The notes below the pieces were generated by a model that searched no databases, was not told the DNA's origin, and saw only the letters and a program-made list of their open reading frames with translations. Made by a program: the position numbers and the translations under genes. From positions 1 to 64,000 of the forward strand of contig JAKZAN010000074.1 of assembly GCA_023053545.1 (NCBI GenBank): a DNA stretch of 64,000 nt, in the 5' to 3' direction. This document shows positions 37,922-51,700 of the stretch, one piece after another. The stretch is from Lepidurus packardi. Lineage: Eukaryota > Arthropoda > Branchiopoda > Notostraca > Triopsidae. The first letter of the stretch is position 1. Each line of letters begins with the position of its first letter.

Positions 37922-38425
37922 AAACGCGTTTCCTTTTTCCAATAGTGTAGCCAGCGACCATCCTGGATTCGTTAATGCCTCAGACTTCAATTTTCTCGAG
38001 TTGCACGCAAGTACGATTTGTGATTTTACTTCTTCTTCTTTGTCGATAAATTGACATCCATTTCCCATTTTGTCCAGCCTGGTGTGTAGCTCGTCCAGTG
38101 TTTCATCCACCTGTTGCCTCACGTTCCGAAATAGGAATCTGTTGTACATGACGTTCTCTTGTGGATTGAAATGGGCGGTTAAAACCCGTTTGGCTGTCAC
38201 ATATACGTCCTCGCCCTCGGCAGGTTTGGTGTCGAGCTTGCTGTACACGTCATGCACCTTTTTTCCGGCGTAATGCAGAAGTGCGGCCAGCTTCCTCTGT
38301 TTGCCTGATATGTCACAAACCACTAGGAAATTCTCAAGCCTCTTCAGCCAATCTCTCCACCTTGTGCCGATGGTAGCTTTTTCACCCTCGTACTGGAATG
38401 GCTCCATTGTCGCGTATGCTTCCAT
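37919..38425 (-). CDS. Gypsy Gag, capsid part, ended by an in-frame TAA
   Basis: A 168-residue product starting at the ATG at 38,425 in strong context (GCCATGG). A second ATG is at residue 7. It shows the Retrotrans_gag pattern: a WRDWLKRLENFL segment, an ALLHYAG helix, and a HFNPQENVMYNRFLF...DETLDELHTRLDKM stretch, all typical of Mag-like capsids. It lacks zinc knuckles, because these lie just after its TAA (37,921-37,919) in the same frame. It would form the particle shell in the cytoplasm. Ending before the nucleocapsid is odd for this family and suggests a nonsense mutation or a read-through stop. Confidence 0.87.
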   Translation of the reverse strand: MEAYATMEPFQYEGEKATIGTRWRDWLKRLENFLVVCDISGKQRKLAALLHYAGKKVHDVYSKLDTKPAEGEDVYVTAKRVLTAHFNPQENVMYNRFLFRNVRQQVDETLDELHTRLDKMGNGCQFIDKEEEVKSQIVLACNSRKLKSEALTNPGWSLATLLEKGNAF

Positions 38426-38466
38426 GGCTTAATCACTTGAGGAATGCACTGGATAAGAAATATTGC

Positions 38467-38480
38467 CCACCTCGTCGCTA
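38467..38480 (-). promoter_or_regulatory. Putative primer-binding site of the gypsy element (tRNA-Ser-like)
   Basis: Right after the 5' LTR the minus strand reads TTAGCGACGAGGTGGG. From memory, the 3' end of animal tRNA-Ser(GCT) gives a complement starting TGGCGACGAGG. The match is nine bases plus the TGG position with one mismatch (TAG). Serine tRNA priming would suit a Mag-like element. The mismatch in the CCA complement keeps this tentative. Confidence 0.5.
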
Positions 38481-38481
38481 A

Positions 38482-38579
38482 TGTTGTGTTCTCAAAGAAG
38501 GGTTAGTCAAGACTGCTTGTATTGATACCACGGCTTCCCCACCTGGCATCGCCTCAGGTATAAAGGACACGATACAACA
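38482..38579 (-). repeat. Gypsy 5' LTR (right in the window)
   Basis: 98 bp with TGTTGT...ACAACA ends; one base differs from the left copy. At this size it is among the shortest LTRs of complete Ty3/gypsy elements, in the range I recall for Mag (about 77 bp). Confidence 0.95.
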
Positions 38580-38585
38580 ATTACT
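38580..38585. repeat. Target-site duplication, right copy (ATTACT), gypsy element
   Basis: Repeats 34,208-34,213. The satellite resumes as TAATTCATAAATTACTG directly after. Confidence 0.82.
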
Positions 38586-38704
38586 TAATTCATAAATTAC
38601 TGATTTAATTAAATAACTACGGACTTAATTCATGAATTACTGACTTAATTCATGAATTACTGACTTAATTCATGAATTACTGACTTAATTCATGAATTAC
38701 TGAC

Positions 38705-41110
38705 TTAATTCATGAATTACATACTTAATTAACTAATTACTGACTTAATTCATGAAATACTGACTAACTTCATTAAATACTGACCTAATTCATGAACTAC
38801 TGACTTATTTCATGAATTACTCACTAAGTTCATGAATTACTCACATAATTCATGAATTACTCACTAAGTTCATGAATTACTGACTTAATTCATGAATTAC
38901 TGACTTATTTCATGAATAACTGACTTAATTAATGAATTACTGACTTAATTCATGAATTACTGACTTAATTCATGAATTACTGACTTAATTCATGAATTAC
39001 TGACTTAATTCATGAATTACTGACTTAATTCATGAATTAATTACTTAATTAATAAATTACTGACTTAATTAAATAACTACTGACTTAATTCATGAATTAG
39101 TGACTTAATTTATGAATTATTGACATCCTTCATGAATTACCGACTTCATTAATGAATTCATGAATTAATGACTTAATTAATGAATGACTGACTTAATTCA
39201 TGAATTACTGACTTAATTCATGAATTACTGACTTAATTCATGAATTACTGACTTAATTAATGAATTGCTGACTTAATTAATGAATTACTGACTTAATTCA
39301 TGAATTACTGACCTATTTAACGAATTTGTGACTTAATTCACGAATTACTCACTTAATTCATGAATTACTCACTTAATTCATGAATTACTGACTTAATTCA
39401 TGAATTACTGACTTAATTCATGAATTACTGACCTAATTCATGAATTACTGACTAAATTCATGAATTAATGACTTAATTCATGAATTAATGACTTAATTCA
39501 TGAATTAATGACTTCATTCATAAATTACTGAACTAAATTAATGAATTAATTCATGAATTACTGACTTAATTCATGAATTACTTACCTATTTAACGAATTT
39601 GTGACATAATTCATGAATTACTGACTTAATTCATGAATTACTGACCTATTTAACGAATTTGTGACTTAATTCATGAATTACTGACTTAATTAACTAATTA
39701 CTGACTAAATTCATGAATTACTGACTTAATTCATGAATTAATTACTTAATTAATAAATTACTGACTTAATTAAATAACTACGGACTTAATTCATGAATTA
39801 CTTACTTAATTCATGAATTACTGACCTATTAAACGAATTTGTGACTTAATTCATGAATTACTGACTTAATTCATGAATTACTGACTTAATTCATGAATTA
39901 CTGACTTAATTCATGAATTACATACTTAATTAACTAATTACTGACTTAATTCATGAAATACTGACTAACTTCATTAAATACTGACCTAATTCATGAACTA
40001 CTGACTTATTTCATGAATTACTCACTAAGTTCATGAATTACTCACATAATTCATGAATTACTCACTAAGTTCATGAATTACTGACTTAATTCATGAATTA
40101 CTGACTTATTTCATGAATAACTGACTTAATTAATGAATTACTGACTTAATTCATGAATTACTGACTTAATTCATGAATTACTGACTTAATTCATGAATTA
40201 CTGACTTAATTCATGAATTAATTACTTAATTAATAAATTACTGACTTAATTAAATAACTACTGACTTAATTCATGAATTAGTGACTTAATTTATGAATTA
40301 TTGACATCCTTCATGAATTACCGACTTCATTAATGAATTCATGAATTAATGACTTAATTAATGAATGACTGACTTAATTCATGAATTACTGACTTAATTC
40401 ATGAATTACTGACTTAATTCATGAATTACTGACTTAATTCATGAATTACTGACTTAATTAATGAATTGCTGACTTAATTAATGAATTACTGACTTAATTC
40501 ATGAATTACTGACCTATTTAACGAATTTGTGACTTAATTCACGAATTACTCACTTAATTCATGAATTACTCACTTAATTCATGAATTACTGACTTAATTC
40601 ATGAATTACTGACTTAATTCATGAATTACTGACCTAATTCATGAATTACTGACTAAATTCATGAATTAATGACTTAATTCATGAATTAATGACTTAATTC
40701 ATGAATTAATGACTTCATTCATAAATTACTGAACTAAATTAATGAATTAATTCATGAATTACTGACTTAATTCATGAATTACTTACCTATTTAACGAATT
40801 TGTGACATAGTTCATGAATTACTGACTTAATTCATGAATTACTGACCTATTTAACGAATTTGTGACTTAATTCATGAACTACTGACTTAATTAACTAATT
40901 ACTGACTAAATTCATGAATTACTGACTTAATTCATGAATTAATTACTTAATTAATAAATTACTGACTTAATTAAATAACTACGGACTTAATTCATGAATT
41001 ACTTACTTAATTCATGAATTACTGACCTATTAAACGAATTTGTGACTTAATTCATGAATTACTGACTTAATTAATGAATGACTGACTTAATTCATGAATT
41101 ACTGACTTAA
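38705..41110. repeat. Tandem higher-order repeat pair of about 1.2 kb
   Basis: Landmarks repeat with offset 1,201 (TGACTAACTT at 38,761 and 39,962; GTGACATA at 39,601 and 40,802). An inner landmark (TGAATGACTG at 39,181 and 40,362) has offset 1,181, so one copy lost a monomer there and regained one later. There is a single-base difference at GTGACATAATTC against GTGACATAGTTC. A third partial copy starts near 41,077. Confidence 0.8.
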
Positions 41111-44100
41111 TTCATGAATTACTGACTTAATTCATGAATTACTGACTTAATTCATGAATTACTGACTTAATTAATGAATTGCTGACTTAATTAATGAATT
41201 ACTGACTTAATTCATGAATTACTGACCTATTTAACGAATTTGTGACTTAATTCACGAATTACTCACTTAATTCATGAATTACTCACTTAATTCATGAATT
41301 ACTCACTTAATTCATGAATTACTGACTTAATTCATGAATTACTGACCTAATTCATGAATTACTGACTAAATTCATGAATTAATGACTTAATTCATGAATT
41401 AATGACTTAATTCATGAATTAATGACTTCATTCATAAATTACTGAACTAAATTAATGAATTAATTCATGAATTACTGACTTAATTCATGAATTACTTACC
41501 TATTTAACGAATTTGTGACATAATTCATGAATTACTGACTTAATTCATGAATTACTGACCTATTTAACGAATTTGTGACTTAATTCATGAATTACTGACT
41601 TAATTCATGAAATACTGACTTACTTCATGAAATACTGACTTAATTCACGAAATAATGACTTAATTCATGAACTACTGACTTTATTCATGAATTACTGACT
41701 TAATTCATAATTACTGACTTAGTTCATGAATTAATGACTTAATTCATGAATTACTGACTTAATTAACCAATTACTGACTTAATTCATGAATTACTGACTT
41801 AATTCATGAATTAATTACTTAATTAATAAATTACGGACTTAATTAAATAACTACGGACTTAATTCATGAATTACTGACTTAATTTATGAATTATTGACTT
41901 CCTTATTGAATTACCGACTTCATTAATGAATTCATGAATTAATGACTTAATTAATGAATTACCGACTTCATTAATGAATTCATGAATTAATGACTTAATT
42001 AATGAATTACTGACTTAATGAATTCATGAATGAATTCATGAATTACTGACTTATTTCATGAATTACTGACTTAATTCATGAATTACTGACTTAATTCATG
42101 AATTACTGACTTAATTCATGAATTACTGACCTATTTAACGAATTTGTGACTTAATTCATGAATTACTGACTTAATTCATGAAATACTGACTTACTTCATG
42201 AAATACTGACTTAATTCACGAAATACTGACTTAATTCATGAACTACTGACTTAATTCATGAATTACTGACTTAATTAACTAATAACTGACTTAATTCATG
42301 AAATAATTACTTAATTAATAAATTACTGACTTATCTAATAAATTACTGACTTAATTAAATAACTACGGACTTAATTCATGAATTACTGACTTAATTTATG
42401 AATTATTGACTTCCTTAATGAATTACTGACTTCATTAATGAATTCATGAATTACGTACTTAATTCATGAATTACTTACCTATTTAACGAATTTGTGACTT
42501 AATTCATGAATTACTGACTTAATTCATGAATTACTGACCTATTTAACGAATTTGTGACTTAATTCATGAATTACTGACTTAATTCATGAAATACTGACTT
42601 ACTTCATGAAATACTGACTTAATTCACGAAATAATGACTTAATTCATGAACTACTGACTTTATTCATGAATTACTGACTTAATTCATAATTACTGACTTA
42701 GTTCATGAATTAATGACTTAATTCATGAATTACTGACTTAATTAACCAATTACTGACTTAATTCATGAATTACTGACTTAATTCATGAATTAATTACTTA
42801 ATTAATAAATTACGGACTTAATTAAATAACTACGGACTTAATTCATGAATTACTGACTTAATTTATGAATTATTGACTTCCTTATTGAATTACCGACTTC
42901 ATTAATGAATTCATGAATTAATGACTTAATTAATGAATTACCGACTTCATTAATGAATTCATGAATTAATGACTTAATTAATGAATTACTGACTTAATGA
43001 ATTCATGAATGAATTCATGAATTACTGACTTATTTCATGAATTACTGACTTAATTCATGAATTACTGACTTAATTCATGAATTACTGACTTAATTCATGA
43101 ATTACTGACCTATTTAACGAATTTGTGACTTAATTCATGAATTACTGACTTAATTCATGAAATACTGACTTACTTCATGAAATACTGACTTAATTCACGA
43201 AATACTGACTTAATTCATGAACTACTGACTTAATTCATGAATTACTGACTTAATTAACTAATAACTGACTTAATTCATGAAATAATTACTTAATTAATAA
43301 ATTACTGACTTATCTAATAAATTACTGACTTAATTAAATAACTACGGACTTAATTCATGAATTACTGACTTAATTTATGAATTATTGACTTCCTTAATGA
43401 ATTACTGACTTCATTAATGAATTCATGAATTACTGACTTAATTCATGAATTACTTACCTATTTAACGAATTTGTGACTTAATTCATGAATTACTGACTTA
43501 ATTCATGAATTACTGACCTATTTAACGAATTTGTGACTTAATTCATGAATTACTGACTTAATTCATGAAATACTGACTTACTTCATGAAATACTGACTTA
43601 ATTCACGAAATAATGACTTAATTCATGAACTACTGACTTTATTCATGAATTACTGACTTAATTCATAATTACTGACTTAGTTCATGAATTAATGACTTAA
43701 TTCATGAATTACTGACTTAATTAACCAATTACTGACTTAATTCATGAATTACTGACTTAATTCATGAATTAATTACTTAATTAATAAATTACGGACTTAA
43801 TTAAATAACTACGGACTTAATTCATGAATTACTGACTTAATTTATGAATTCATGAATTAATGACTTAATTAATGAATTACCGACTTCATTAATGAATTCA
43901 TGAATTAATGACTTAATTAATGAATTACTGACTTAATGAATTCATGAATGAATTCATGAATTACTGACTTATTTCATGAATTACTGACTTAATTCATGAA
44001 TTACTGACTTAATTCATGAATTACTGACTTAATTCATGAATTACTGACTTAATTCATGAATTACTGACCTATTTAACGAATTTGTGACTTAATTCATGAA

Positions 44101-45769
44101 TTACTGACTTAATTCATGAAATACTGACTTACTTCATGAAATACTGACTTAATTCACGAAATACTGACTTAATTCATGAACTACTGACTTAATTCATGAA
44201 TTACTGACTTAATTAACTAATAACTGACTTAATTCATGAAATAATTACTTAATTAATAAATTACTGACTTATCTAATAAATTACTGACTTAATTAAATAA
44301 CTACGGACTTAATTCATGAATTACTGACTTAATTTGTGAATTATTGACTTCCTTAATGAATTACTGACTTCATTAATGAATTCATGAATTAATGACTTAA
44401 TTCATGAATTACTGACTTAATTAATGAATTGCTGACTTAATTCATGAATTACTGACTTAATTCATGAATTACTGACCTATTTTACGAATTTGTGACTTAA
44501 TTCATGAATTACTGACTTAATTCATGAAATACTGACTTAATTCATGAAATACTGACTTAATTCATGAAATACTGACCTAATTCATGAATTACTGACTAAA
44601 TTCATGAATTAATGACTTAATTCATGAATTACTGACTTAATTCATGAATTACTGACCTATTTAACGAATTTGTGACTTAATTCATGAACTACTGACTTAG
44701 TTCATGAAATACTTACTTACTTCATGAAATACTGACTTAATTCACGAAATAATGACTTAATTCATGAAATACTGACTTAATTCATGAATTACTGACTTAA
44801 TTCATAATTACTGACTTAGTTCATAAATTAATGACTTAATTCATGAATTACTGACTTAATTAACCAATTACTGACTTAATTCATGAATTACTGACTTCAT
44901 TCATGAATTAATTACTTAATTAATAAATTACTGACTTAATTAAATAACTACGGACTTAATTCATGAATTACTGACTTAATTCATGAATTACTGACTTAAT
45001 TCATGAAATACTGACTTACTTCATGAAATACTGACTTAATTCACGAAATACTGACTTAATTCATGAACTACTGACTTAATTCATGAATTAGTTACTTAAT
45101 TAATAAATTACTGACTTAATTCATAAATTACTGACTTAATTAAATAACTAAGGACTTAATTCATGAATTACTGACTTAATTCATGAATTACTGACTTAAT
45201 TCATGAATTACATACTTAATTAACTAATTACTGACTTAATTCATGAAATACTGACTAAATTCATTAAATACTGACCTAATTCATGAACTACTGACTTTTT
45301 TCATGAATTACTCACTAAGTTCATGAATTACTCACATAATTCATGAATTACTCACTAAGTTCATGAATTACTGACTTAATTCATGAATTAATGACTTCAT
45401 TCATAAATTACTGAACTAAATTAATGAATTAATTCATGAATTACTGACTTAATTCATGAATTACTGACCTATTTAACGAATTTGTGACTTAATTCATGAA
45501 TTACTGACTTAATTCATGAAATACTGACTTACTTCATGAAATACTGACTTAATTCACGAAATAATGACTTAATTCATGAACTACTGACTTTATTCATGAA
45601 TTACTGACTTAATTCATAATTACTGACTTAGTTCATGAATTAATGACTTAATTCATGAATTACTGACTTAATTAACCAATTACTGACTTAATTCATGAAT
45701 TACTGACTTAATTCATGAATTAATTACTTAATTAATAAATTACGGACTTAATTAAATAACTACGGACTT

Positions 45770-48700
45770 AATTCATGAATTACTGACTTAATTTATGAAT
45801 TATTGACTTCCTTATTGAATTACCGACTTCATTAATGAATTCATGAATTAATGACTTAATTAATGAATTACTGACTTAATGAATTCATGAATGAATTCAT
45901 GAATTACTGACTTATTTCATGAATTACTGACTTAATTCATGAATTACTGACTTAATTCATGAATTACTGACTTAATTCATGAATTACTGACCTATTTAAC
46001 GAATTTGTGACTTAATTCATGAATTACTGACTTAATTCATGAATTACTGACCTATTTAACGAATTTGTGACTTAATTCATGAATTACTGACTTAATTCAT
46101 GAAATACTGACTTACTTCATGAAATACTGACTTAATTCACGAAATAATGACTTAATTCATGAACTACTGACTTTATTCATGAATTACTGACTTAATTCAT
46201 AATTACTGACTTAGTTCATGAATTAATGACTTAATTCATGAATTACTGACTTAATTAACCAATTACTGACTTAATTCATGAATTACTGACTTAATTCATG
46301 AATTACTGACTTAATTCATGAATTAATTACTTAATTAATAAATTACGGACTTAATTAAATAACTACGGACTTAATTCATGAATTACTGACTTAATTTATG
46401 AATTATTGACTTCCTTATTGAATTACCGACTTCATTAATGAATTCATGAATTAATGACTTAATTAATGAATTACTGACTTAATGAATTCATGAATGAATT
46501 CATGAATTACTGACTTATTTCATGAATTACTGACTTAATTCATGAATTACTGACTTAATTCATGAATTACTGACTTAATTCATGAATTACTGACCTATTT
46601 AACGAATTTGTGACTTAATTCATGAATTACTGACTTAATTCATGAAATACTGACTTACTTCATGAAATACTGACTTAATTCACGAAATAATGACTTAATT
46701 CATGAACTACTGACTTAATTCATGAATTACTGACTTAATTAACTAATAACTGACTTAATTCATGAAATAATTACTTAATTAATAAATTACTGACTTATCT
46801 AATAAATTACTGACTTAATTAAATAACTACGGACTTAATTCATGAATTACTGACTTAATTTATGAATTATTGACTTCCTTAATGAATTACTGACTTCATT
46901 AATGAATTCATGAATTAATGACTTAATTCATGAATTACTGACTTAATTAATGAATTGCTGACTTAATTCATGAATTACTGACTTAATTCATGAATTACTG
47001 ACCTATTTTACGAATTTGTGACTTAATTCATGAATTACTGACTTAATTCATGAAATACTGACTTACTTCATGAAATACTGACTTAATTCTTGAAATACTG
47101 ACTTAATTCATGAAATACTGACTTACTTCATGAATTACTGACCTAATTCATGAATTACTGACTAAATTCATGAATTAATGACTTAATTCATGAATTACTG
47201 ACTTAATTCATGAATTACTGACCTATTTAACGAATTTGTGACTTAATTCATGAACTACTGACTTAGTTCATGAAATACTGACTTACTTCATGAAATACTG
47301 ACTTAATTCACGAAATAATGACTTAATTCATGAAATACTGACTTAATTCATGAATTACTGACTTAATTCATAATTACTGACTTAGTTCATAAATTAATGA
47401 CTTAATTCATGAATTACTGACTTAATTAACCAATTACTGACTTAATTCATGAATTACTGACTTCATTCATGAATTAATTACTTAATTAATAAATTACTGA
47501 CTTAATTAAATAACTACGGACTTAATTCATGAATTACTGACTTAATTCATGAATTACTGACTTAATTCATGAAATACTGACTTACTTCATGAAATACTGA
47601 CTTAATTCACGAAATACTGACTTAATTCATGAACTACTGACTTAATTCATGAATTAGTTACTTAATTAATAAATTACTGACTTAATTAAATAACTAAGGA
47701 CTTAATTCATGAATTACTGACTTAATTCATGAATTACATACTTAATTAACTAATTACTGACTTAATTCATGAAATACTGACTAAATTCATTAAATACTGA
47801 CCTAATTCATGAACTACTGACTTAATTCATGAATTAGTTACTTAATTAATAAATTACTGACTTAATTAAATAACTAAGGACTTAATACATGAATTACTCA
47901 CATAATTCATGAATTACTCACTAAGTTCATGAATTACTGACTTAATTCATGAATTACTGACTTATTTCATGAATAACTGACTTAATTAATTAATTCCTGA
48001 CTTAATTCCTGAATTACTGACTTAATTCATGTATTACTGACTTAATTCATGAATTACTGACTTATTTCATGAATAACTGACTTAATTAATTAATTCCTGA
48101 CTTAATTCATGAATTACTGACTTAATTCATGAATTACTGACTTAATTCATGAATTAATTACTTAATTAATAAATTAATGACTTAATTAAATAACTACGGA
48201 CTTAATTCATGAATTAGTGACTTAATTTATGAATTATTGACATCCTTCATGAATTACCGACTTCATTAATGAATTAATGAATTAATGACTTAATTAATGA
48301 ATGACTGACTTAATTCATGAATTACTGACTTAATTCATGAATTACTGACTTAATTCATGAATTACTGACTTAATTCATGAATTACTGACTTAATTAATGA
48401 ATTACTGACCTATTTAACGAATTTGTGACTTAATTCATGAATTACTGACTTAATTCATAAAATACTGACTTAATTCATGAACTACTTACTTAATTAATGA
48501 ATTGCTGACTTAATTCATGAATTACTGACTTAATTCATAAAAAAATGACTTACTTCATGAAATACTGACTTAATTCATGAAATACCGACTTAATTCATGA
48601 ACTACTTACTTAATTCACGAATTACTCACTTAATTCATGAATTACACACTTAATTCATGAATTACTGACTTAATTCATGAATTACTGACTTTATTCATGA

Positions 48701-51700
48701 ATTACTGACCTAATTCATGAATTACTGACTAAATTCATGAATTAATGACTTAATTCATGAATTACTGACTTAATTCATGAATTACTGACCTATTTAACGA
48801 ATTTGTTACTTAATTCACGAATTACTCACTTATTTCATTAATTACTCACTAAATTCATGAATTACTGACTTAATTCATGAATTACTGACTTAATTCATGA
48901 ATTAATGACTTAATTCATGAATTAATGACTTAATTCATGAATTAATGACTTCATTCATAAATTACTGAACTAAATTAATGAATTAATTCATGAATTACTG
49001 ACTTAATTCATGAATTACTGACCTATTTAACGAATTTGTGACTTAATTCATGAATTACTGACTTAATTCATGAATTACTGACATAATTCATGAATTACTG
49101 ACTAAATTCATGAATTAATGACCTATTTAACGAATTTGTTACTTAATTCACGAATTACTCACTTATTTCATTAATTACTCACTAAATTCATGAATTACTG
49201 ACTTAATTCATGAATTACTGACTTAATTTATGAATTATTGACTTCCTTATTGAATTACCGACTTCATTAATGAATTCATGAATTAATGACTTAATTAATG
49301 AATTACTGACTTAATGAATTCATGAATGAATTCATGAATTACTGACTTATTTCATGAATTACTGACTTAATTCATGAATTACTGACTTAATTCATGAATT
49401 ACTGACTTAATTCATGAATTACTGACCTATTTAACGAATTTGTGACTTAATTCATGAATTACTGACTTAATTCATGAATTACTGACCTATTTAACGAATT
49501 TGTGACTTAATTCATGAATTACTGACTTAATTCATGAAATACTGACTTACTTCATGAAATACTGACTTAATTCACGAAATAATGACTTAATTCATGAACT
49601 ACTGACTTTATTCATGAATTACTGACTTAATTCATAATTACTGACTTAGTTCATGAATTAATGACTTAATTCATGAATTACTGACTTAATTAACCAATTA
49701 CTGACTTAATTCATGAATTACTGACTTAATTCATGAATTACTGACTTAATTCATGAATTAATTACTTAATTAATAAATTACGGACTTAATTAAATAACTA
49801 CGGACTTAATTCATGAATTACTGACTTAATTTATGAATTATTGACTTCCTTATTGAATTACCGACTTCATTAATGAATTCATGAATTAATGACTTAATTA
49901 ATGAATTACTGACTTAATGAATTCATGAATGAATTCATGAATTACTGACTTATTTCATGAATTACTGACTTAATTCATGAATTACTGACTTAATTCATGA
50001 ATTACTGACTTAATTCATGAATTACTGACCTATTTAACGAATTTGTGACTTAATTCATGAATTACTGACTTAATTCATGAAATACTGACTTACTTCATGA
50101 AATACTGACTTAATTCACGAAATAATGACTTAATTCATGAACTACTGACTTAATTCATGAATTACTGACTTAATTAACTAATAACTGACTTAATTCATGA
50201 AATAATTACTTAATTAATAAATTACTGACTTATCTAATAAATTACTGACTTAATTAAATAACTACGGACTTAATTCATGAATTACTGACTTAATTTATGA
50301 ATTATTGACTTCCTTAATGAATTACTGACTTCATTAATGAATTCATGAATTAATGACTTAATTCATGAATTACTGACTTAATTAATGAATTGCTGACTTA
50401 ATTCATGAATTACTGACTTAATTCATGAATTACTGACCTATTTTACGAATTTGTGACTTAATTCATGAATTACTGACTTAATTCATGAAATACTGACTTA
50501 CTTCATGAAATACTGACTTAATTCTTGAAATACTGACTTAATTCATGAAATACTGACTTACTTCATGAATTACTGACCTAATTCATGAATTACTGACTAA
50601 ATTCATGAATTAATGACTTAATTCATGAATTACTGACTTAATTCATGAATTACTGACCTATTTAACGAATTTGTGACTTAATTCATGAACTACTGACTTA
50701 GTTCATGAAATACTGACTTACTTCATGAAATACTGACTTAATTCACGAAATAATGACTTAATTCATGAAATACTGACTTAATTCATGAATTACTGACTTA
50801 ATTCATAATTACTGACTTAGTTCATAAATTAATGACTTAATTCATGAATTACTGACTTAATTAACCAATTACTGACTTAATTCATGAATTACTGACTTCA
50901 TTCATGAATTAATTACTTAATTAATAAATTACTGACTTAATTAAATAACTACGGACTTAATTCATGAATTACTGACTTAATTCATGAATTACTGACTTAA
51001 TTCATGAAATACTGACTTACTTCATGAAATACTGACTTAATTCACGAAATACTGACTTAATTCATGAACTACTGACTTAATTCATGAATTAGTTACTTAA
51101 TTAATAAATTACTGACTTAATTAAATAACTAAGGACTTAATTCATGAATTACTGACTTAATTCATGAATTACATACTTAATTAACTAATTACTGACTTAA
51201 TTCATGAAATACTGACTAAATTCATTAAATACTGACCTAATTCATGAACTACTGACTTAATTCATGAATTAGTTACTTAATTAATAAATTACTGACTTAA
51301 TTAAATAACTAAGGACTTAATACATGAATTACTCACATAATTCATGAATTACTCACTAAGTTCATGAATTACTGACTTAATTCATGAATTACTGACTTAT
51401 TTCATGAATAACTGACTTAATTAATTAATTCCTGACTTAATTCCTGAATTACTGACTTAATTCATGTATTACTGACTTAATTCATGAATTACTGACTTAT
51501 TTCATGAATAACTGACTTAATTAATTAATTCCTGACTTAATTCATGAATTACTGACTTAATTCATGAATTACTGACTTAATTCATGAATTAATTACTTAA
51601 TTAATAAATTAATGACTTAATTAAATAACTACGGACTTAATTCATGAATTAGTGACTTAATTTATGAATTATTGACATCCTTCATGAATTACCGACTTCA

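Larger units (their letters stand above)
34214..38579 (-). mobile_element. Complete Ty3/gypsy retrotransposon (Mag-like), one in-frame stop
   Basis: A 4,366-bp element on the minus strand. It has two 98-bp LTRs differing at one base, a primer-binding-like site, a capsid frame, then nucleocapsid-protease-reverse transcriptase-RNase H-integrase in the same frame after a single TAA, a 3' non-coding part and a clear polypurine tract. The domain order RT-RNaseH-IN is that of Ty3/gypsy. Very short LTRs, a total length near 4.4 kb and two zinc knuckles fit the Mag/SURL-type group known from animals. There is no env. About 1 % LTR difference (1 of 98) indicates a recent insertion, though the LTR is too short for dating. 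Confidence 0.95.

Noticed and set aside
34214-38579. Endogenous retrovirus rather than retrotransposon
   Set aside because: No env-like frame follows pol; only about 240 non-coding bases separate the pol stop from the polypurine tract.
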